Assembly (NCBI GenBank): GCA_027563935.2
Contig: CM050446.2
Location: forward strand, 24,307,501-24,371,500
Source: Costus lasius
Taxonomy: Eukaryota > Streptophyta > Magnoliopsida > Zingiberales > Costaceae
Length of the DNA: 64,000 nucleotides
Reading direction: 5' to 3'
A program made the translations under genes and the position numbers. Of the stretch, positions 1-12,229 are shown one piece after another. Position 1 is the stretch's first letter. Each line of letters opens with the position of its first letter. The notes under the pieces are model-generated. The model had not been told where the DNA came from. It was given only the letters and a program-made list of their open reading frames with translations, and searched no databases.

Positions 1-760
1 GATACATCTTCTATTATTTATGCTCTTAAAAGTAAAGAAAATAAATATATTTATTATTGGTTATAATAATCGTTCTTTAAATTTTAACTAACATAATATT
101 GGTGGAAACTAATAAGTAATGGTAAAAATGAAAGAAAATGATGAAGGACAGAGTTTTAGCCCAAGAGTTTTCGTAAGTATGTAGCTCTCTATGGTGTTAA
201 TTTCTCAGTGCAAGTTTATGTTTCAAATGATCAAGGGTTCTAAGCATGCGAGTGAGGTATAAATGTAGCTAGTTTAGAGGCACCTGGGCCCCCTTGTGGG
301 AAGGGGGCCGAATCCTCTTTCTTAGTTGCTAGATAGGCTTCGGCTGCTTGCTTCAGGATGAAGTACAGGGATATGCGCAGGCTTCTTCAACTCCAGCTTT
401 CAGCAAGTTGCACAGCATTCCAAGAAGGAACTCGGCAAGCAGCAGGGAAACAAGATGGATGGAGGTCAATGGCGGCAGGAGTGAGGGGCCTTCCGGCTCA
501 CCCTCAAGGAGCACAAGAGGTCTTTCAGCTCTCCCTCAACAACCAGCATCTGCTAACTCAAAGTTTTCTTTCAAAAGTCATCAACTTGTGCAAGTGTTCA
601 ATTACATGGGCTTAAAACCCTTACACCCAACGTTCATATTGAAGCTGTCGATTAGTATTCTGGTCTAGCTGGAAATTTGGAGTTTTGTGAGTGGTCAAGT
701 TGGCGGTGGGAAGTGGCTGAGAAGTAGCCCATGCGCATGCAGGTAACTTGTAGTTTAGGT
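1..760. other. Retrotransposon-flank sequence without a gene
   Basis: No open frame here looks like a conserved protein. A TATAAAT-like box lies at about 258 and is followed by a moderately GC-rich stretch, the look of an LTR or untranslated leader. The block directly adjoins the minus-strand retrotransposon remnant at 762-2724 and is probably part of it or of its 3' LTR, but neither end of an LTR could be found. Confidence 0.3.
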
Positions 761-761
761 T

Positions 762-2724
762 TTAGCACATCATTGGCTCGGCAGCATTTCTGGATAGGCT
801 GACGTTGATTGTTGGTTGGCTTGGCTGGTTTTGGATTTGTGGCCCCAATGCATTCTGGTTGGAATTGAACTTGATCCTGACGTTGAACTTAGGTGGATAT
901 TTGCTGCTGGTTGAATCTGAACTTGACCCTTGTTGATGTTGCTTTGAGTTGACGTGGCTGGAACTTGATGGTTGCTTGCTGAAGTTAAATTTGAGCTGGA
1001 CTTTGCTGATGTTGTCTTTGGGTTGACTTTGCTGATGTTGCCTTTCGAGTTGACCAGGATTTGAATGTGGACTCTGAGTAGACCTTGGGAATACCTTGAA
1101 CATGTGGTTGGGTGATCCGGGTGCCATGTAAGTGCAAATACATGTGCAAGATTCCTAAGCTAAACATCCTACTATAATCACTAAAAATAAAAAAACAAAG
1201 ATTTGAAAGTAAATCATAGGCTAATCCTACCTACAACAACATAACATTATCCAAAATAGAAATGTAAAGTGTACAAAATTGTTCTACCAAACTAGTCTTA
1301 TGACAAACAAGACTAGGTAGAACCACATATGACATAGACAAGTTTAAGTGCTGAAAGTAAATGTCTAAATGCTGAAATTGTAAATGAGTCCAAATGCAGG
1401 AAATGTCAAACATAATTAATCTCTTAAAGATGCTACTGCATCAGCTTTCCCGAGAGCAAAAGAATTCTTCTCCTGAAGAATTAACATTGAAGTGCCAATG
1501 TGGTAGGTTCCGGTGGCCAACCCAAGGTACAAAGATCATCATGGCCAAAGTAGCGTGGATAATCGTCACCACCAGTGTTCAGCTCCGGTGGTCATCCCAA
1601 AATATAGTTGTCATCTCTTGTTGATCGTCTAGAGGGAAATTTCTCTCTTGCATCTCCCTGCCCTGCCTTTGGCTGCCATCCCATAGTGTGAAAGTTATTT
1701 TCCCTGCACTTGAATGAAAGACCTTTGCTAAAAGTAATTGTTTTCTTATGTGTGTAGGCAATTTGTAATTTAAAAACATGATAAGAAAATGTAAGTCCAG
1801 ATGTAAAAGCTTGTAATGAGAGAATACACATAGATATTTTCGTGCAATCCTTAGGTGGATACTCTATTGGGAGTTTAGATGCACGGATTAAATCAATATC
1901 AAATTGCGGGCATAGACCTGACTTAGCTAGGAATTCTTGTGGAATAATTAAATCAATATCAGCTTCATAAAAAAACTTTGCCATGCAACATTTTGTTTAA
2001 AGCAAGGGAAGATTCCATGTGATTCCATGTGGAGCATATGTATAGTTATGATTTTATCAAAAGAAGATTTATATTTAAAAACATCCTGATTATGGTCTAA
2101 GCCTTTAGAAAAGTCATGGAACTGTTTATCAGATGCATCCTCTTGAAATAAAGGCGGTTCAGAAATTACTTGCATGGTTTTCTCATAAATCTCCCCTTTA
2201 GTTATAGGGGTGGACTGATGTGTTTCCAAGGGTGGGGTTTGTTCAGGTTCAGGTGTTGGGTCCAAGAGTGAAGGTGGCATAGGAGGTTCTAGAGGTGGCT
2301 GATGACAATTATTGCTAATAATTGATACTACCTCAGTTTACTCATGGTGGTCTTCTACCTCTTGTGGCTCTATGTCATCTTCACTAGTATAATCTGCAGC
2401 ATATATAATTTGTTCTATCTCTTCTTCAAGGACTTGGGAAGTCACGGTCAAGGCTTGCTTAGGAGAGTCATGAGGTGGCCTGCAGGTATCATCTTTAAGT
2501 GGTGGGTCATTGGTTTGTACCTTTGGACTTGGGAGGACATATGACTTATCCTTAGTTTTTGGTAACGTCCTAACATGTTCAGCTTGCCTATTCTTAGCTA
2601 GCTTGATTTCATACTCGATTTTTAGAGCTTGTTGGTAGGACTCTTCTAAGGTCTTAATAGGATAACGCATGATAGCATTCCTTATATTATAGGGACCAAT
2701 GGCCAAGTACTGACTTAAGATCAT
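762..2724 (-). pseudogene. Degenerate retrotransposon gag-like coding remnant
   Basis: Read on the minus strand, four open segments (2724-2338, 2280-1948, 1984-1592, 1127-762) appear to be one former protein broken by stops and frame changes. The first begins with a helical stretch (YLAIGPYNIR, then TLEESYQQALKIE) like the C-terminal half of a plant LTR-retrotransposon capsid. The next is acidic and proline-rich. The third holds a hydrophilic block with Trp-Gln-Pro-Lys-Ala near its end, and the last is a Gln/Ser/Asn-rich tail. No protease, reverse transcriptase or integrase motif was found. An LTR-like block on the same strand lies just upstream (about 2990-4205). The family is uncertain: Ty3/gypsy is likeliest from the gag-like helix and LTR style. 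Confidence 0.45.
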
Positions 2725-2989
2725 TAGCTAGACTAATCTAAAATAAACTGGTTTTTTATATCAACTAAAATGCAGAAATAGTAGAACAGACTTTGTGTTG
2801 TAATCGATTTAATGAAAATTTAAGATTTCGGGTTTACCACTCTAAATTTAGTAGAACAGACTGGTTTTTTATATCACTCTAAATTTCATGACTTTTCTAA
2901 TGAAGAACTTCTTAAGAAGGATTTACTGTGTTGAAGATTTATCTGCATATACATATTGCCTCCTCTCAGTAGTACAATCTGGTATCTAT

Positions 2990-4205
2990 TCGACTTAATC
3001 CCTTACTCTCATGGTTATTAACTCGAGATAGACCCAATGAGTTCTTGATAAATCAAAGAAATCCCTCAAGCCGATTCAAACTACTCTCATATTCAAATCA
3101 ACTTATCCAAATATTGTTGATCCAACATCGCAATTCACCTCTCAATACTTTTTGCAACGTCTTAAAATATGCAAATTATGGCCAGTAATTAACATATGAT
3201 AAGCACAATAATAATTGAATCAAACACAAATAAATTACTTCATAGGAAGATAATAAATAATCAAGTCATGGAAACATAGAGGGTTACACCCTAAATCCTG
3301 AATAGAAGAGTTTACGCTGACATGATCAACATGTTCAGGGTATAAAAATTCATGTTTCGATTACAAAATTGGTAAAATAATAATAGAAACGACTAGAAAG
3401 ATGAGAATCAAGGCTTCCTGATAAAGATCAACTATAGCCAGCAGGAAAAACGAAGCTATTCTAGTCAGAAATCGAAGATCGCCGCCGTTCGCCCTTGATT
3501 TCACCCTTTTATCGATTTTGCATTAAATCCATGCCAAAAAGTCCTGATAATTACTTCCTTGGTAGCTTATATAGTTCCTCAACTCCTAATTAGGTTTTCC
3601 CAAAAATCTGGTTCAAAAATAAGCCGAATTGGGAAAAATAATAGGGTCAAAACCAAATCTGGTAGAAATAAATACTGCCGTGAAAATTATCATGGCTAGC
3701 CGTATTTATTTTTGTACTATTCTGGAAAAAAGCCTGATAGAAATACAACTGTGAAAATTATCACAGGCGATCGTATTTCTTCATGTGGATTTTTCTTCAA
3801 CACAATACGGCTGTGAAAAATATCACGGTCGGCCGTATTTCTTTCTGTGGATTTTTGATACAACCATGATAAAAATCACGGGTAGGACCATAATTTTTTT
3901 TGTGGTCATTCAGAAAATACGGCCATGAAAATTTTCATAGGCGGGCCGTATTTTCTTAACAAGCTTCGATTTGCACAAAATTTTATGAGCAGCTTCCTCT
4001 TGACTTGTAGAATTCATCTATGCAGTTTGATTCATCAAAATCTAATGAAATTTAGTCGTTTTCACCTATAATATGACAAAAGTGAAGAGATAAAGATTCC
4101 GAACAAACAAAAGTATTTAAGCCAAAATAAGTAAAAACATAATAGTAATAGGAGAGATTTTGCATAAAAAGTATGATAAAAATACTATATAAATTTAAGA
4201 CATTA
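2990..4205 (-). mobile_element. Degenerate LTR (minus strand) of the adjoining retrotransposon
   Basis: On the minus strand this block has the layout of an LTR: an AT-rich start near 4205, a series of hairpin-forming dyads (3668-3960), a TATATAAGC promoter box (plus-strand 3564-3573), then a transcribed leader-like stretch. The order and several short words (TTCGGAATCTT, ACTAAATTT, AAATACGGCC) match the first 300 bases of the solo LTR at 10283-11798, so the two look like distant members of one LTR family. The exact ends and any TSD are not resolved. Confidence 0.45.
3668..3960. repeat. Five imperfect hairpin dyads in the LTR promoter region
   Basis: Five copies of an imperfect palindrome of about 40 bp recur roughly every 50-75 bp. 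Each has outer arms like AAATACGG / CCGTATTT and an inner GTGA...TCAC pair. Copies start near 3668, 3741, 3802, 3853 and 3917. They lie upstream of the TATA-like box when read on the minus strand, where LTR enhancer repeats normally sit. Confidence 0.6.
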
Positions 4206-6592
4206 GATACTACTATTTGTTCCATTGGGGACTAGTTCTATTCACATGTTATTTCTACGATATTTTGTTACTTTTCTCTAGCATGTCTTGTTTTCCATGC
4301 TTTGAGACTAGTTATCTACCCCATTGGGGACTAAGCCCCATTTGGCATGGCTGCCCGTCAACTTTTGCATTTGGGCAGCCAAAAAGGGGAAGCGATGGCA
4401 TTTGGTGGACGGCTTCTCCAACTAAGAAGCTCTACTGTATTGCGGAAGCGGGTCGCATGCTGCTTTTTGTAAATGAAAGCGGCTACCTGGCAACGGCAGT
4501 CGCTTGCACGCGTCTCCCCCTCGCCAGATTTTGGTCCTCGATCTTCGCCTTCGGTTGTCTCCGTAACTGAGCAGCAGTCAGCATACGCCCTAACAACATT
4601 TTTACCCTTCATTTTTTGAGATTTAGGGCTAACTGCTCTCCCTTTCGCCGATCCGCCTCTCATCGCCTCCTCGCTGATCACCCCTCCTCGACCTCTTACC
4701 GACGCTGATGCCTAAAGCCATTCCAGATCCATCCGCCAGAGCTCCACCACACGAACGACATGAATGACATGATCCAGCCGCCGACGCTGACGCCTGTAAA
4801 AGAATAACATGATTGCACAAAATCAAAACTGATTCTACCATGCCAGGTAAGGCATAGCATTCATTTTACTTTGATCTCTTGACCTATATTATATCAAGGC
4901 TTCAGATCAAGCGAACGACATGAACAGCCCAAATATGCTCTTGATAAGTTTCTTATTAAGGGGCATTTCTATACATTTTTGCTTCATAATCACTGGATAT
5001 ATTATTCTGCGTATCCTGAAAAGCCATGGGGGCCAGGAAGTATATGATTCAAAAACAAAGTCCACTACGATGAGCATATAGCAAATATTTGCAAATGACT
5101 GAACATTCTAGCCCTTAAAATTACATTGCTTTTGCACATAGCTTTGTCATCTATCTTCTACCCCCATGAGCATCCCTCTCCCCTTGGGTGAAACAATAAG
5201 TTTAGAAATTGTATAGAATTTGTGATTTGTTCTATGTAACGAGTGTGTGATAAGCACATCGTGTAATCATCTTCTAGACTGAGTTCATAGCATCATTGGT
5301 ATTTGAACTTATGTGAAGTAGTGTTGTAGCACTAGTGTGTGTGGAAAATTTCGAAGAGGATTTTTTTTAACACATAAGGATATATTTAAGTCAAAGTGTA
5401 ACCGCTATCACTTATTAACCTGGGCTTCTGGTTAAGCATCAAATGCTTGAGCTATCAATGAGCGGAGGCACTTTAGTTGGTTTGGCAAATTGTTTGAGAC
5501 CAAATTGGATCAGTATATTTTGAGTTGATGGGTTTGAATATCTGAATGTGTTTTAATTAGGGCATTTTGATGTATAAAAATGTTCTATCATGAAGCTATT
5601 GTAATCTAGTATCAGATTACTTGAGCTATACTTATCTAATTGGGTCTATTTGGATTAATCAACTCAGGGCTGGATATTTGCTTGCCTCTAATGAACATGC
5701 TAGGCAACCAGTTTGACTCTCTCATTGTTCCAATGCATCTTAGGACCAGCATTGAACAGACTCCAAGTTGCTTCATGAACTTATTCATGCAAGAACTGCT
5801 TGTTAGTTAACTTTTGGATGTTTGCTTTATCAAGTGTGTTCTTTGCTTCGAATAATTCTTTAGAAGTGTTTTCTCTTGAGAGATTATTGGAGCGTTTTTC
5901 ATAGCGACCCTGAGGTGAAATGTTTGCTTATTTATGATGGAGGACCTATATGATTGCTGTTATGTTTTATCTTTTAGTGATTATTAGAATGCAATGTCAT
6001 CTGAAAGTTATATATTACGAATTGCAGACAATAGAAGAGAAGAGAAGCAGAAGAAAAGAAGTCCAGTGAGAGCGTTTGACAAAAGGTCATAACGTGAAGC
6101 ATTTTGAAGATTCTTAGTTCGTTAAGAAGTTCATACCTTGTCTGTAATTATGTTGGTAACTAGACTTGTATACTTGAATTCTATTCTGTTGGATGCTTGT
6201 TAAATAGGATCCAACATATGTGTGGAATTTGTAACACTTTTATATCATATATTGGTTTAAACATTTGTCAAATATGTAATTTTTAATACTATCCATGACA
6301 TATGTGTGTGAGAAATTAATGTATTTAGATATGGATTAATATTTTACTTAACACCGAGTATTTGTGATAAATTATGGATTTTTATAATACATCACAAATA
6401 CTCATTGTTAAGTATATAGGATTTCACACTTAAAATATAGGGGAAACTTTTGTTATTTTTTTTAGAATTTGCTCATTATAAAATTAAATTCATGTATGTA
6501 ATAGTCTAAATAATATTTATTGCTGTGTAAAGTAATTTTAAATTTTAAGAATAAATTAAAAAAAATTCTTAATAGAACCGAACAGCATAGCA
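4206..6592. other. Intergenic DNA with no supported gene
   Basis: Nothing here reads as a known gene. The phrase CCATTGGGGACTA occurs twice (about 4222 and 4321), and GC-richer DNA follows to about 4800, possibly a worn MITE. An open segment of 43 codons (4916-5047) and an acceptor-like site followed by a basic Lys/Arg/Glu-rich stretch (about 6029-6091) may be captured exon pieces, but neither is recognisable. From about 6300 the DNA is very AT-rich. Confidence 0.35.
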
Positions 6593-6597
6593 CATCA

Positions 6598-8891
6598 TGT
6601 TATAACCTTAATTTTATAAATTTAATTTTTGAAATTCAGAAATTTATTTTTGGAATTTTATGATTTTTAGAAAATTATTCGGAATTTTAAAAGTTTAAAA
6701 TTTGAGTTTTTATAAAAATATTCATTTTTGCGCTCGCAGGGGCTCGAACCCGCGTCGCGCGCGAGGAAATGTCGCCGCCTAACCAACCGGCCGATTTGTG
6801 GTTTTAACATTATATCGGATTTAACAATTTTATATTAGATTTAAAATTTAATTTGGGGAACAAGTCAACCCGTCGTCTTCCCCGCGGATCTCGGCGATTT
6901 TCTCGCCGCCGCGTTCTCGCCGTCTGGAACGCGTTTTACCTCTATATTAGAGGGCTTTTGTTCGACTTGAGGAGTTTCGAAACCTAACCTGTCTTCAAGC
7001 CTCGAAGCGCCGCCAGGGAGGAGAAATCGCGCTCAAACTCGTCGCCGGAGTTCGAGCGGCGCCGCCTTGTGTTCCAGTCATCCAGCGCCTTCATCGACGG
7101 CGATCTCTGTGTTCTGGGCTACGATACATCGTCGTAGCAAGGTATGTAAGCTTCTGTGAAGTTTTATTGAAGTTCTGTTTATGTTTGGGTATGTTTTGTG
7201 TATCGACGGCGGCGGCGCCACCATCGATACCCGCTGTCGCTTCGGAAGCTTCGACCGTGGGTCGAAACCTCGCTGAAGCTGGTCGTGGATCCTCGCCTCG
7301 TCGTCAGAAGTGTGCTGGCGAAGTTTGGCAGCGATCGGCCCTTCGACGCGCCCTCGGGAGCTCGCCGGAGTAAGCTGCGAACGAAAGTCCGGCAGCCTTG
7401 CACGGCGGAGGTCGGGCGGCGCAGCGGCGGCCGGTTCGAGTTTTTAATTAAGTTTTGGGTTCGGTTTATTTTGAAATAAACCATCGGCTGTTTTGAAATT
7501 GATTTGAACCGGACCGAGCGGTTCAATTCCTGTTGGGTCAGTTCTTGAATTTTGACCGGTTCGACCCCGATTCGGTCGAATCCGGGCCGGTTCTGGTAGC
7601 CGTTAGAAAGCTAATTAAATTTCCTATCTAATGGTAGTTTGTATATCTTTAGATGAGGTTTATATTTTGTGTAATTGAAGTTAGAAGTCTCGGTTTAACT
7701 TGGTTCAGGGTGAATTTGATCGGTTCAGTGCATTTCTGTCCGGTTCAGTGGGTTTTAGGTTCGGTTCATATGATCTGAGACTGGTTCTCTAGGTTTAGGG
7801 TTATGTTATACATGTTGGTAGTTTTGGTTTTCAAATTAGAATGTTTAATGATAGAGTTCATGTACAAATTCATGTTACAGAGTGGTTGGTCCAATAATCG
7901 GCTTGCATTGTTTGATATACAAACTTGTTGACTTTTCAAGAGGATTCAGAATAACATCGTTTGAGGTAGGAATCTTACCCTACTCCTTTTGTCACAGTGT
8001 CAAGAACTTATAAGATTTGTCACTTATTCCTTTGATTAGATATATGATGCATATATGATAGAATTAATTGACACTGATATCTGATTGCTTCGTCTGCTTG
8101 GTTTGTTTCTGAAATTCCTGTTGAACTCAATTATCTTGATTATTTGGTCATATTCTGTTTCTGTATGATTGGTTAACAAATCTGTTTGGGATATCTGATT
8201 TATTGGCTTATGAGCCTGGTTAAACAATTGTGTATCTGAGATATTGACACATAAGTATGTGAAACCGTTGTAAATCTGAGATGACAAAGTCGTGATTTAT
8301 ATTGACCTCTGACCTAGATGATTTATTCTCCAGTGGCATGTTTATCTGAGTTATAGTTCTGATTATATCAGACTATCTGAGCTGCCGGATAGGGCACCGC
8401 CAGTTGTCCTTGGACAATACTACGGATGTCAGATGTTGGACGCAACATTCACCGGACTGTTTAGGACAGTCGTTCCATTGCATGAGCAACAGTGGAAACA
8501 CTCTGAAAATGAGTGCGGCTCTTGATTGAGATCTGTTGGCCAGCTTGATGATTTGCACGACATTCCTATATTATTTGTATATCATTGTTTCAGTTATTGT
8601 GTTATCCTGTTATTTGATTCCCTCACCATGTTTGTTGATTCCTACTTAGCATTTCTGCTAACTCCCTTTGTTTTTCTTCCAGGTACAGAGTTAGCTTCTG
8701 GGAGGGATAGAGTAGATAGCAGATACCAGCCGAGTTAAGATAGTTGTCTTTGTATTTTTATTCAGTTGATAATTTGGATTGTTTATTAAATCAAGATCAT
8801 GTGATTATTGTAGTTCTCTGGTTCCTATCAATATTGTTACTCCCTAGGGAACCCTGAGCTAGAAATAGCCGGCTTCCGCCGGGGCGTGACA
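6598..8891 (+). mobile_element. Solo LTR, 2294 bp, Tekay/Del-like
   Basis: The block starts TGTTATAACC and ends GGGGCGTGACA. It is flanked on both sides by the 5-bp TSD CATCA (6593-6597 and 8892-8896). No internal retrotransposon domain, primer-binding site or polypurine tract lies inside, so it is a solo LTR left by recombination between two LTRs. A CTATATTAG box at 6942-6950 lies just before a likely transcription start. The GGGGCGTGACA end is typical of Ty3/gypsy chromovirus LTRs in plants; assignment to Tekay/Del is inferred from that end and the length. Open frames inside it (7167-7526, 8036-8738) are not genes. Confidence 0.85.
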
Positions 8892-8896
8892 CATCA

Positions 8897-9859
8897 GCTC
8901 TAAATTACTTATCAGACCAGCTAAAATATCCAAATAGCCTCAGCTTTTTAGACCAGCTCTGGTTAAACTAGCCAAAAACCAAAAGCTCTAGCCGCCCCAA
9001 ACTGGCACTAATTATCCATGTCGTGGATTGTTTGGGTTCTTATCAGAAGCAATATGTTTTCTTGTAGAAGAGTTTGAAAATAGTTCCTGAATATTTTTTT
9101 CATTGAACTGTTTATGAAAATTAAAATAAAATTTATAATGTTGTGAGGTAAAATTAAAATAAAATATTAAAGAAAAATATTTTATTAAATGATATATAAT
9201 ATACCTCCTCATAATCAAAATTAAATACAAATATTTGATTTCTCAAATATTTATGAAGCGCTTATATTTTGGAATTAAATAATGATACATTTGTTAACCA
9301 CCAAAGTGGTCAAATTTTGACTTATTTCCAAATCATATAATTATATATCAAAACTCTTATATTTGGTGCTACAAGTAATATAATGATTATTCATTATATC
9401 ATAGTTGAGAAACACCTAAAGGTTGATTATCTATCCTTATAATTAATAAACATAAGTGCTGGTAATGAATGCAATATTAATAATATTTATATTTCCAAAG
9501 ATAGTAAATGTTTAATGTCATTGCATGTATCATTACTAAATTAATTAAAGTTTATTAGCATCTTTATGTAGAATGTGATATATTAATGGATTGCCCAAAG
9601 GTAAACATTAATATATATTGTATAAAATATAAAGTATGATATATTGATGGATTACCCAAAGGTGAACATCAATATATTGTATGAAATGATTATCTAAATT
9701 TATATTGCATGTTGATATATAATTCAAGGCACTAATGACTTTAAAATTTTATTCATTGCAGTACATGTTCCTACACATTCACATATATCAATTGTTCCAA
9801 TTTTTAATAGACTTAACTTCTCTAAATAGCATGAGCAAATCCAATTTTACCCTGGGATA
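8897..9859. other. AT-rich DNA, probable leader of a copia remnant
   Basis: No gene is seen. After a MITE-like start (8897-9010, rich in CAGCT/CTAGCC words) the DNA is AT-rich. Two similar segments of about 50 bp (near 9566 and 9628) share GATATATT-ATGGATT-CCCAAAGGT and look like a duplicated piece of the untranslated leader of the copia element whose gag starts at 9860. No LTR end or primer-binding site was found. Confidence 0.4.
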
Positions 9860-10282
9860 ATGGATTTGGATTTAGTTCTTCAAGTAGAGAAGTATGATGC
9901 TATTACTGCTTTAAACACTAAAGAAGAAAAAATTCATTTTAAAAATTAAGAAAGATCAAATAGATTGAGTCTGATGTACATACGAATGAGTATAGCTAAC
10001 AATATTAAGTCAACTCTTCCTAAGACTGAAAATGCTAAAGAAATGGTGAAATTTGTAGAAGAGCACTCCCAAACTGCTGATAAGTCTTTTACTGAGACTC
10101 TAATGAGTACTTTGACCATCATGAAATTTGATGGTTCTAGTATTATGCATGAACATGTCATTGAAATGACACATATTGTAGCAAGACTGAAGTCATTGGG
10201 AATGGATGTGGATGAAAATTTTCTTACACAATTTATTTTAAATTCATTACCATCTGAGTATGGTCCTTTCCAAATGAACTAT

Positions 10283-11798
10283 TGATGCCTTGCATTTTAG
10301 TAGTAATTTTCCTTAATATTTCATGACAAATCTAGGCTTATTTTGATAGTTTCACGCTCTTTATAGGCTTATTTCCTTAAAAGCTTCGGAATCTTCACTT
10401 TTTCTTGCTTTTATGGAATTTCATGTAAAATCACTAAATTTTGATATCTTTTGAAGATTCTAAGGCCACAAGACGATTTCTTATGCGAAAACGGAGTTAC
10501 ACGTCAAATTTGGGCTCAATCGGAGTTAGCCTGAAAAATACGGCCAGGTGAACCCTATGGGGTTCACCGGTGCTTTCGCCAGACTGCAGGATTTCTTCAC
10601 AGAGAAAAGCACAGCCGGGTGAACCCGGCAGGGTTCACCCCTGCTTCTCTCTAGCGCGCAGCGCTAGAAGTGGATAGAACACTTCACAGCCAGGTGAGCC
10701 CGGCGGGGTTCACCCGTATTTCCTTCAACCTGAATTGTCCAGAATGAATCACGGCCAAGTGAACCCGGCGGGGTTCACCCGTGATTCCAACCCAGGCGCG
10801 TGTGAGTCCGAGTCCCACTCAGATTTTTAGTGATTTCTCACCCGTTTGGTATCCAAATTTGGCAAGTAAGGGCTCTATGGAAAGCTGAGTCGAAGGAGAA
10901 TGCAGAGAATATAAAAGCCCTAATTTTCGTGACCTAGGCATCGAGGAATCACACGACGAAGCGGTGAGGGCGGAAGAACACGGCGAATAGGCGACTCTGA
11001 GGCGATTTTTGGAGATCTGATCATCAGAACACAGCGATTCTTGGTTATTTGTTTTGGTTTATCATCTCCTCCCTCTTAGAAACTCTTTCCCAGGATTTTC
11101 CTATGTTTAAACAGAGATTTTTGAGCGTTTCAATGATGATTGTAGCGTAAACCCTATTTCGGGGCTCGGTTGAAACCCGTTGACGATTCTTAATTGCAAA
11201 ACTTATTTCCATTCAGTTATTTGGATTTTATTATGAGCATATTTTACTTTGACGTGCATATATCGTGATTTTACCTTGGCCGAGTATTTTCATGTTTTAG
11301 CCATTACGATTCATACCGAGAAGAGGATCGTAAGGGTGGAATCTCTTAGTAAAACTTGTGAACCCATGACACGAGAGTGCTTGGGATTCACTCGAGGGTT
11401 TCAAAATCTTCTATAGAACTCATTGGGTTCGTCTAAAATGATCCACCACGAGAGTAGGAGATCGTCTTAGGTGAACACCGGGGTGTACACTCGAGAGAGA
11501 GCACCTTGTATCATAGGGATAGATTCCTTGTGCAATATAATAAATCCGGATCACCGATAATTTTAAGCATGATTAAGATCGTCATCGTGGTGGAAACCGT
11601 AACCCTGATATCTCTCTCATACTATTTCTCTATCATCGTAGCTTTGATTTTCTCGTTTCCAATTTAAAGTTCTCAAAACTCCGTTTCGATTCACCTAGCT
11701 ATTGAGACTTGGATTTTTTGGCACTCAACATTGTTCCCTGTGGGATTTGACATCTTTTATATTCCTTTGACATAACCGTGCACTTGCGGAACGTGTCA
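10283..11798 (+). mobile_element. Solo LTR, 1516 bp, nested in a copia gag
   Basis: It starts TGATGCCTTG and ends ACGTGTCA, with the 5-bp TSD ACTAT at 10278-10282 and 11799-11803. Taking it out rejoins the interrupted copia gag in frame, which independently confirms both ends. Inside, four hairpin dyads (10546-10781) precede a TATAAAAG box (10910-10917). There is no coding internal region, so it is a solo LTR. It shares layout and short words with the minus-strand LTR at 2990-4205. Ty3/gypsy is likely but not proven. Confidence 0.9.
10546..10781. repeat. Four GGTGAACCC/GGGTTCACC dyads in a solo LTR
   Basis: Near-perfect palindromes of 22-24 bp occur at about 10547-10568, 10617-10640, 10692-10715 and 10758-10780, that is every 66-75 bp. 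Arms are GGTGAACCC and GGGTTCACC around a 4-6 base centre (for example GGCG). They lie 130-365 bp upstream of the TATAAAAG box, as expected for a reiterated enhancer or protein-binding module. Function is inferred. Confidence 0.75.
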
Positions 11799-11843
11799 AC
11801 TATAACACTATGAAAGATAAATGGAATGTGCATGAGTTACATA

Positions 11844-12229
11844 GAGCTTGTTTGGCCCCACTTTTAAGCTAATTTTAAGTAACTTTTAAGTAGAAAGCAG
11901 TTAAAAAATTGTTTGGTAAAGAAAATAGAAGCAAAAAAAATAGTAAAAAGATAAAAGTTCGGAAAGCTACAATTTGATGCTTTTGTAGCTTTTGCTTCTC
12001 AAAAAAAGTAATTCACAGGATTTTATTTAAAATTTTAAGTATTATTATGTTAAATAATTAAAATTTTAATACTACAAAAAAATAAAATATATTTATTATT
12101 TTAAATTTTGACATCAATTAAAAAATTATTAATCAAATATCTTATAAATTTTGACAGTGCAACATAGTACAACACAACACAGTTTAGCACAGTTATAAAA
12201 CTATTAACGATGGGGCCAAATAGACCCTT
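11844..12229. mobile_element. MITE, about 386 bp
   Basis: The ends carry imperfect terminal inverted repeats sharing TTTGGCCCCA (left about 11851-11860; right, reversed, 12211-12220), and the interior is AT-rich and non-coding. The element interrupts the copia gag between its capsid and its zinc-knuckle region. The TSD was not resolved, so the superfamily is open. Confidence 0.6.

Noticed and set aside
4358..4681. Frames on both strands round 4217-4841
   Set aside because: No homology and mutually overlapping; probably MITE-derived DNA.
6739..6795. A tRNA gene on the minus strand
   Set aside because: Only the promoter-box-like words remain and no full cloverleaf is seen; it sits in an LTR.
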